From: Nomia melanderi
Lineage: Eukaryota; Arthropoda; Insecta; Hymenoptera; Halictidae
Direction of reading: 5' to 3'
Assembly (NCBI RefSeq): GCF_051020985.1
Contig: NC_135009.1
Location: forward strand, 13,710,606 to 13,774,605
DNA length: 64,000 nt
Shown here: one piece after another, positions 48,351 to 56,726 of the stretch
Layout of the letters: every line of letters begins with the position of its first letter
How positions within the stretch are numbered: the first letter of the stretch is position 1
Translations under genes and position numbers: made by a program
Notes under the pieces: model-generated
Seen by the model: the letters and a program-made list of their open reading frames with translations, nothing else
The model's database searches: none
What the model was told of the DNA's origin: nothing

Positions 48351-50028
48351 ATGGATTGTGCCAAATGCTCGAAGTGTCGATTCATGAAAAGCTGTTGCGG
48401 TGAGAAAACGTCGATGGATGGCAAGAATGAAAATAACGAACTGAACGACAAAGACTGTACATTTCCAAAACGGAAAAATAAAGTTGCAGACGCTCAGTCG
48501 GTTGTCAATGTAGATCCATTGGCTTTCGCTAAGAGCCTCCGGTGAGAAATATTTTCATTTTATTCTGAAGCTACTCTTGTATGTCTGTGTCTCTTCAACG
48601 TGTACAACCATTCGAGTATTGTCAGATATTCTAAAGATAGATGCTTCTATCGTTGATTTCGTACACAGAGTTTGCGCGGTTCTGAGCAGGAAGATGAATC
48701 ATTCCATGATTACAAGATTATACAACGAAATATGCAGGGAATAATGCAACGAAAATATAATTTTACATGAGAAACATTACCTTAAATAGACTATTGAACT
48801 AAACGATACATAGTAATAATTATAGTTTTTCTTTTTATGTAGTTACGATGTTTATTCAAGGGTGCCTGTGTCTTGGAGCACAAACAGGACCAATTCGATG
48901 TACCAGCCATCTTCTGAATTGTCTTATAACGTAGAGAATCAAGTAAGTAACGAATACACCGAAGAAGAAATCTTTTCTTCCCTTAAGAATGGGGAAGACG
49001 AAGATTTCCGGTGCCCTAGATGTGGTAAACGGATGCACGAGCCGAGACTTCTTCCATGCCTGCATCCTATGTGTTCACCGTGTGTTTTAGAATTACTGAG
49101 CAAACGTAAGTGATCCAAAATAGAGGATTACCATCTCCGAACGTTGAATTTATATATTTTCGTGTATTACAGGTTCTTGTAATTCCCCTAAAATCATTAA
49201 GATGCAGAACACACGATCTGGAGATCAAAAGAATAATTTCCATGAAACGTGTCCTCTATGCGATTCTCGTCTACCCAGCGTTGGTTCTCCAATTCCTCCT
49301 CCACACTATCCTCTTCAGCACCGGTTGGTTATGGATGCTATACGCTGTAGACTTGCGAATAGAGTTCTATGCGACGTTTGCACGGATGAAGTGATTGTAT
49401 GCATTAAAGTCCCTTTGTTTCAACCGAGATTATTTAACTGAACTGTTTTCTATGCAATGTAAAACATACTTTTTAAAGGCACTTGTCCAGTGTTCCACGT
49501 GTCTCCGGAATTTCTGTTCAGAGTGTGGGATGGAACATCAACAATTAGTCACTATGGAATTTAAACCATTAAAACATACAATAAGACCTCTCTGGGAAGC
49601 TACCAAATTGCGGCGCACCGCACTGTGTCAAAAACATTCTACACAGGCTTTGAGGTTTTATTGTATAGCATGCCAACAGGTTTATAATCATAGCTTTTTA
49701 ATATTACGTGATAATTATATGTTACGTCACGTTACGTAATTGTTTCCTTAGGTATTTAAATAAACGAGCTATTCCTTTTCAGGTGACATGTAAAGAATGT
49801 ATGTGGAGTACTCAACATCGAGGCCATGCTAGCGAAAATGCATCTGGAGCTGGTAAAAGGGTCGCTCTATATTTGACAACTGTACTGCAAAAGGCAAAGG
49901 CACTTTTAAACATGCTTTTGACACAGTACGATCGAAATGCATTTTTAAATGGAACCTTTGAAGAAATAAGGGATACTATCATTTCAATGGATTACCGGTA
50001 CGTTATACCGATAGTATCTAGCATTTAA
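48351..50028 (+). CDS. TRIM45: TRIM45 N-terminal half: RING and two B-boxes
   Basis: Exons 48351-48541, 48843-49105, 49173-49396, 49479-49679 and 49783 onward join in phase. A RING finger (CPRCGKRMHEPRLLPCLHPMC, then CPLCDSRLP) is followed by B-box 1 (VLCDVCTDEVI, CSTCLRNFCSECGMEH) and B-box 2 (ALCQKHSTQALRFYCIACQQVTCKEC, then HRGH), then the start of a coiled coil. This is the domain order of the E3 ubiquitin ligase TRIM45. The frame stops at 50028 after nine residues (YVIPIVSSI) that look like read-through into an intron. A good donor (CG then GTACGT) ends the exon at 49997 and leaves two bases of a codon. The rest of TRIM45 is missing on this strand but is encoded at 50433-51106 on the other strand in matching phase. 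A polyadenylation signal (AATAAA) near 50316 suggests this strand also makes its own short transcript. The start is the first in-frame ATG. Confidence 0.9.
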
Positions 50029-50137
50029 TAAAAATTTAGACTGATGTATGCCTGGCAGTAATATTGTCAGAGCGAAATGCGAATAAGGAATGTTCTGAAA
50101 CAGAATACTCGTTTAGAAAAAAGTCAAATTAGATATG

Positions 50138-50196
50138 AATTGTCATGTGATGTTACAATAGTAGATTGAATGATACAAGAACTGTCATTTGAGGTA
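50138..50196 (+). other. Pairing element A: two 16-mers repeated at 51180-51262
   Basis: AATTGTCATGTGATGT (50138-50153) and ACTGTCATTTGAGGTA (50181-50196) each recur exactly, in the same order and orientation, at 51180-51195 and 51247-51262. The two 16-mers also resemble each other (TGTCATKTGAKGT). Element A lies 141-199 bases downstream of the TRIM45 donor at 49997 on the + transcript. Its partner lies 74-156 bases upstream of the acceptor at 51106 on the - transcript. The opposite-strand RNAs would therefore be complementary over both blocks. Confidence 0.8.
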
Positions 50197-50340
50197 TACT
50201 GTAGGATATTTTACTGATATGGATATACGACGTGTTAAACCATAAGAAGCGGTATGTTTAAAGTGTATATGTAATCACATTCCATTCTACAATTTTGTAT
50301 TACTATTTTGTATGCAATAAAGACTAATGTACAAAAATAA

Positions 50341-50405
50341 CGATGTATATACATACATATATATATACATATACATATATATGTATGTATGTACATATAT
50401 GTAAA
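50341..50405. repeat. Palindromic TACATA/TATGTA microsatellite at the tail-to-tail junction
   Basis: A run of ATACATAC units turns into ATGTATGT units, giving an AT-rich hairpin-forming sequence. It sits between the polyadenylation signal of the + half of TRIM45 (near 50316) and that of the - half (near 50415). Confidence 0.75.
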
Positions 50406-50432
50406 AATAAAATTTATTTCAAACCAGTGGCA

Positions 50433-51106
50433 TTAAAGTAGCAGTTGGTGCATACATTTTTGAAAGACTAAGCAACGTCCGTGTTTCAAAATTGATCCAC
50501 AACAAGACCAGTGGCTGACACCTGGATGTCCAATATGACCATGCCCACAACCCTGATATCCACCTTTAATGAAATTTTAAGACATTTAATTAAATCATAT
50601 ATTCTATTATTACGTGCAATACAGTATTATCATGTTAAAAAAATATATATTACCAGGCATAGTTCCACCACAGCCACAAGTCGCTTCCTTTTTACCTCCA
50701 CTTGAACAAAATGTACAACAATGATAAATACCACTGTGAGGAGGTTTTAACATTGACATCCTTGTATTCTCATTATAATTCTCTATATAAGAAAAAATAT
50801 TCATTATTAAAGAAATACACATAGGAATTACATACATCATTATATAAATTATTTTACTTACCTATTAATGTATTAAATACTCCCAAAACCTTAAATCTAG
50901 TTACTATTGTACTAGCAAGACTCAATATTTCTATGTCAGAACCATCTGAAATTAATTCATTCGTAAGAAAAATAGCATCAAGAAGATGTCTTGCTCTTTT
51001 TAACCTATTGAATTCTTGGATTCTTTCTTGAGCCTGTTTGGCATGAGACAATGATGAAACATGTTTCCATGCATCTGTTCCTTCATTAATGGTTTCGTTG
51101 AAATGT
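50433..51106 (-). CDS. TRIM45: TRIM45 C-terminal half on the opposite strand
   Basis: Exons 51106-50862, 50782-50654 and 50563-50433 join in phase to a stop. The first encodes a coiled-coil segment ending in LISDGSDIEILSLA, which matches the end of the TRIM45 coiled coil (a GSD-x-EIL motif). The next two encode the Cys/His-rich tail typical of TRIM45 (HSGIYHCCTFCSSGG, GCGHGHIGHPGVSHWSCCGS). The filamin/IG domain that sits between these parts in vertebrate TRIM45 is absent: the intron there is only 79 bp. The first exon starts at an acceptor that needs two bases from upstream. On this strand a tiny exon 51770-51736 (ATG, 35 bases, good donor) could provide them, giving a 179-residue protein. 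The donor at 49997 on the + strand also provides exactly two and yields an uninterrupted TRIM45 coiled coil. An AATAAA lies just past the stop. Confidence 0.88.
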
Positions 51107-51179
51107 CTGTTTAAAATAAACAATTATCCTATAATATATAGCATAGAATTCAAATATAATATTTTAAGGACTAACGAGG

Positions 51180-51262
51180 AATTGTCATGTGATGTACAGT
51201 TTAAAGAATAATATAATCGAAGTAATACAGCTGTATATTTTTTGTTACTGTCATTTGAGGTA
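51180..51262 (-). other. Pairing element B in the intron or outron of the - half
   Basis: It contains exact copies of the two 16-mers of element A (51180-51195 and 51247-51262), separated by 51 bases rather than 27. It is upstream of the 51106 acceptor when read on the minus strand. The intervening bases do not align, so what is conserved is the two blocks and not the whole stretch. Confidence 0.8.
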
Positions 51263-52262
51263 CATGGTTTGAAAGAAGGTATTCACTTCTTCATTTCATT
51301 GAATGTCTAAAACATTTTACATAACTCTATAATAATCTATTATTATGAGTTTGTTTATAAATAAATAAGTGAAACACAGTATTATTTTAAAGAGTATTTA
51401 GCGAATTTAAGATATACAAAAACAGTAATTCAGAGAAGCTTCTAAGTTAGCCAATACCTTTTTTAGAAGTATCTTCTGATAGTTCTCAGTTGAATGGTTT
51501 TACTCGTGAAATTTAGATTCAAGTGTCTTATTATCATCTCAAAACTTAATACTTCTCAATATTTATATTTGGAAATGTAGATAACCATTTTCTTAGCATG
51601 TTGTATCCAACTGTGTAACACTAAAAGGCCATTGCTGAAAACAATCACCAGAAATAAATCTGAAAAACAAAGTGTCATATATATTTTACACATAAAATTA
51701 CATATTAATTATTTTCATTTGAAAGAATGTAATACCTGAATAAGCAACACACAAATAATTCCTTTTTCATTTACACACAAAATAAACTTTGTGAATCATA
51801 AGTATAGTGATACCTAAAGTTGTATGTAGAGAAAGCGCCATCTGCTCAACAGGAATTTACTTTCTAACATTTTTTTTTACTTTTTATAACTTTATTACAA
51901 TAAAACTCTTGAAAATTTGTGATGCCAAAATATAATATATTTATTTTTGCTCATAAATAAAACAATCATTTCATGGATATTTGTCTATACTATAAGCAGT
52001 GCTAAATATAGAAATACAAGTATTCAGAATATTTTACTCTTACCATATTTGTTTTAAATATTATCTTACAATTGCCTTTACCTATATTTTGACAACTAGA
52101 TAGCTGAAGTTATTAACCAAATATATTAAAATTAAATAACCTATGTTTAATATTAAAAAATAGATCTTTTAAAACATAATTAAGAGTATTAGTATCTAAA
52201 CTAACGCTAATCTAAATTCATTTAAATATGTTAAAATTAACTAAATCTAGAAGCATCAAATA

Positions 52263-53225
52263 TTACACGCTACAATTAAGTGCAACAGTCAAAAAATCTT
52301 CAAATCCAATAGTAATTGATCCTGCTTGGTCAGAGTCTCTAACCCGGAAGGCATCTATGGCAATAAATGAAAAGAATATGTTACTACCCGTGTTTTACTT
52401 GGATATGTTCAATACGTTTTCAAATATGCTTGCTTTCATTGATGTATTTACCTGTAAACCTTTGAATTTGGACGCATAATACAATAAACTGATCGACAGT
52501 AATAGAAGAATGACCAGTGGGATCACATTTTTTAATAAGAAATGAAATAAAGTCTGGACTAAGTCTGTATCCCATTTGTGTTAAGGCTGCACTTAATTCA
52601 TTTTCTTGTATATTTCCAGAATTGTCATGATCAAAACCACGAAAGACACCCAGCCATGCATTAATATAATTATAAAGAGATTGAAATTCGAATAAATCAA
52701 TGGTACCACTTTTTTCTTTATCAAACATTCCTATAAAAATAATTTAGTAACTAGATGTATATTAGTTCTGAAGTGACAGTTAATCTACAATAAAATAAAT
52801 GACCAATTAATAGCTCACCTATCATTAAGTTACAAGCAGTATCTGAAAATGTACCTCCTTGCCCATTTGCTAATGCACTCTTTAATTCTGATGCACTAAT
52901 TCTTCCACTATTGTCTCTATCAACGGCAGCAAACCATTGTTGTACTTGTGGATTTATTTGCGCTTGAGGATCATTAGCACCATACATTGCTGCCTATAAA
53001 TTAGTAATATTTAGTTCCAAATAATCAATTATAAATAAGATATGAGTAAATAAATTTGTATTGTTACTAAACGTAAAGATATTGTATTTTGTACAATGAT
53101 AATAAAAATAGGCGATATATTCAAACTTTTGAGAGACAGAAGGCTAGACATATGTTCTATTCACTGAAACTAAGTGTGCATTAGAGTCAATTAAAAATGT
53201 AAAAATTAATTACCGGATACGCCAT
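52263..53225 (-). CDS. Peflin-like penta-EF-hand calcium-binding protein
   Basis: Four exons, 5' to 3': 53225-53214, 52993-52819, 52730-52452 and 52354-52263. They join to 185 residues. Five EF-hand units are visible, with full loops DRDNSGRISASE, DKEKSGTIDLFE and DHDNSGNIQENE followed by two degenerate ones. The sequence fits peflin (PEF1), a partner of ALG-2 at ER exit sites and in COPII regulation with CUL3-KLHL12. The Gly/Pro-rich N-terminal repeat of vertebrate peflin is reduced to about a dozen residues (MAYPAAMYGAND). The tiny first exon encodes only MAYP, as is common in this family. It is divergent from the SMNDC1 gene, about 760 bp apart. Confidence 0.92.
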
Positions 53226-53983
53226 GATTAAGGCTTTTTGTCAATTGCTGAGTACTGTCAATTAAATGCACGGTTCTTTGACGATCAAAACAGTGGCAAC
53301 CTTACTCCAGTAACCAACTAGATAAAAAAGAATAGAACAAATACCGTATGGGTTTTCATGAATAGACTCAGTTTGCCTTACCGACCGAAAAATTGAAGAC
53401 TACAGTAATGGCACTTTGGGGTTTCAGAAAATTGGACTTCAAAAATAATTTGGATTATAAATCTATTCCTACATCATTGATAAGTTATAGAAATTATTTG
53501 GGATTTTCACATTGTACTTAACATACTAATTTAATATTTAAACTCGCGTATTTAATCTGCGATATCGGTTTGGATATTTTACTGTAAGATGGCACCATAA
53601 ACCTTTTTGATCGTTTTTACGTATTAAATAGTTATGAGAACGATAATTGAAAGCGCCATATGTATAAAAGATCGTAATACGTATAAAGTTAATTATATTC
53701 TAGGGAAGATAAAGAAATTTATTATAATAACTCGTCTTTTTATACAGTACCACTGTAAAAAGGTTTGTATTTAAAGCACTATTGTTTTGATTTACACGCC
53801 GCAGAAACGCCATCTTACGATTTGTTTCGGGTTTGTCATATTCGTGTATATATACATAGCGGAGAGGGTGTTCACCACTGTTCGCTTTTACTTAATTTTC
53901 TGACAGTAGTATTCAAGAGGAAAGAAATTGCTGGTGAACAATATTTTCGTGCTCGTTAACACGCCGTTGAATTGGGCCCAGTC

Positions 53984-55673
53984 ATGGACGATTTACAGAA
54001 TTATAAACTGCAGCTTCAGCAGGTGAGATTATTGTTCTTTGCTTAACCTTACTCGAATGGTGGAATGGCGAGTCCATTTTTGGTGATCTCTTCGTTGTTT
54101 ACGAGTGTTCATTCAGAAATGAATTTTCGGTTTTGTTACTTTAGGTGGAAGCGGCGCTTACCACGGATCCGACAAATGAAGAACTCCTGAAATTGAAAAT
54201 TGATCTCGAGGAAGTAATAGAGCTGACACATGATTTAATTAAATCACAACAACAGGAAAAAAGGCAAGCCAATGGCATGGATGCTAAAGATCCTATTTTA
54301 CTTGCAGTTCTGGCCAATAAATGGAAGGTTGGTGATCAGTGCATGGCACCTTGGAGCGAGGATGGCAAGTAAGTAATAAAGTTAGACCTTGTGTATTCGA
54401 TGATATACTATTATTCCTTTTAAAAAGATGTGTGTTGTAATCCTAGTTTTACTCTATGGTAATAGATTTAAGTGAACCCAGAAATTATTAATTATAAAAA
54501 TATTAATTGATTCATTGGACATTTGTAATAAGAATTACATGTCTTTTATAGTTACCATATAATTTTTTAGATACTATGAAGCAACAATAGATGCAATAAG
54601 CGAAGATGGTGTTGTTAATGTAACATTCAGTGAATATAAAAATACAGATGTCACAATGCTCAGTCAACTAAAGTCGGTAGCCAAAAGGCCAGCATCAGAT
54701 TGGGCAGATCAGAAATCAAAGTAAGTTCTCTAGAAAGTGGTTTCTAGGATTTATTTATTTTTTGATAATAATCTATTATTAACACGACCCTTCCCAAGTT
54801 TTAATGCATACTAGATTTCGAAGTACATTATGGGTTACATTTTATAAGAACCAATGATTACTAATCATTCATTTTTCTCCTTATTCCTTTATTCCCAATT
54901 GGCCATGATAATCATCCCACTGTTTGGTGTGTCTTCATCTGAAATTCCATTACTGTTGATTTATCACTTGGTGTTGAACTATCTATGCACATTGCTGGAA
55001 ACTAGAAAAAGGTAACAATAAATATCAAATTTCGGTTATATATTATTTCTCTTTTAAAATGATATGTATGGTTATTTGCAATAAATAGTCCTCAAGGATC
55101 ATGTAGTTCTAATTGTTATATAGTGAAATTTGAGACAATTTCTACTTACATTTTATAAAGTAGTTTAATTTTACTTGTATTATTCTATCATTATTACAAA
55201 ACCACTACATTTTTTACATTTAGCAAAAGAAGTAATGTATCTACATCAATATGTTACAATGGAAATCCATTTTCAGACAGGTACTTCTATGAGTTTATTA
55301 ATTTACAGAAAAATGCAAGCTGCTGCAGTAGCAGGTTCTGATCCTAATAAACAAAGAGAATACCTTAAGAAAAAGAAGCAGAGAAAACTTCAACGATTTA
55401 AAGAGCTCGAGGAGGAGCGTGAAATGGAGAAGAACAAATGGCTAGCATTTACAAACAAGGTAATTTCTATTAATAATTTATATATGAATTACTGAACTAA
55501 TTATTGTATTTTTTGCATTACATGAATAGTCCTCGAAAAAAGGTGTAATTAAGAAGAGTATATTTGCCACACCAGAGAATGTAAATGGTCGAGTGGGAAT
55601 TGGTACCTGCGGCGTAAGCGGCCGGGAAATGACAAAATTTAGTAATGGAGAAAAATGGAGGAGGGGAGCATGA
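53984..55673 (+). CDS. SMNDC1: Survival motor neuron domain-containing splicing factor 30
   Basis: Five exons: 53984-54022, 54145-54368, 54571-54720, 55309-55459 and 55530-55673. They join to 235 residues (human SMNDC1 has 238). A short N-terminal coiled coil (MDDLQNYKLQLQQ) is followed by a Tudor domain at about residues 70-125 (KVGDQCMAPWSEDGKYYEA, then VTFSEYKN). After that come a basic helical stretch (REYLKKKKQRKLQRFKELEE) and a conserved C-terminal piece (KKSIFATPENVNGRVGIGTC). The protein binds dimethylarginine through its Tudor domain and is needed to form the mature spliceosome. Housekeeping; no sign of damage. Confidence 0.95.
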
Positions 55674-56726
55674 ATGTTATTGTAAATACACAAATTAATA
55701 TTTCGCGGGATAGAATTATCAATTATTGTTACATTATATTGAATTTAGTTCTCAAGAGAACTGAAAAAAAAACGTATGTTTTGTGTTGTATGACTGTTCT
55801 AACAGAGTAAATGAATGAGGCGTGTATAGTTGTATTTTGAGACTGTGTGTAGACATTATGTTACGAACAAACAATGACCTCAATAAATCCTGAAATTATC
55901 TGGATTTTCTACCTTCACGAAATGAGTGAGTTGTCATGAATGAATGTATTTCTAGGTTAATACATTTATGTGGGTATGATTTGTTTATAATCTATAAATG
56001 AAACGAATAAATGTATATTTTAAAGCCAAATGTTCATTGAATGCTTCTGTAAAACATTAAGTAAATTTTGTAAGTATTACATTTAAATGTATGTGATAAG
56101 TTTCTTCATTTAGTTGATTATATTTTATTCTTTTTCTTAATAAATAACTAATTTTCTATCAATGTAAATTGATGTGATACGCACATAAAAATAAAACAAT
56201 CAACTTTTACACAACTTATACACTTCTATATAGTACCGTTAGAAGGATCAAAAATGGTCGTTCTATCGTGGAACAACACGTCACCACTAGGTGATACATC
56301 TAATACGATAAGATTGATATAAGAGGTCGATAAACTACGAGAAAAATTAATTTACTAAATTTCAGTTAACACTGTGGAGGCTTACTATAGTTACTTTTGC
56401 ATCTAAATGCAGAGATTGTATTCTAACCTACCTTAATTAAGATTAACAATAAACATTAAGTATGTTTAACGCTTATTAAGACAGTGAAACAACTTAACAC
56501 TTATTTTTATTAAAGTCATAACAGTAACCGCGAGATTTGTTTTAAAAGTATCATCCAATACTTTATGTATCATAATAGCTGATGTAGATATGAAGAATTT
56601 TAAACAGGGTTTTTATATTTGCCTACCAACATATTCCATGCTTTTTTTACAAAGTCAGAATTGAAGAAAGAAGACTGATATTGTTACTATAGAATAATTA
56701 ATTGTAGTACACAATATTATATTTGT
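55674..56726. other. 3' UTR of SMNDC1 and spacer
   Basis: AT-rich. An AATAAA lies near 55883 (CTCAATAAATCC) and others follow near 56150 and 56195. Nothing else is recognised; the SLC12A8 start follows at 56727. Confidence 0.5.

Noticed and set aside
54998..55016. Six-base microexon (AAAAAG) in SMNDC1 flanked by CTAG and GTAACA
   Set aside because: It would preserve phase, but exons 54571-54720 and 55309-55459 already join in frame and fit the family, so it is not needed.
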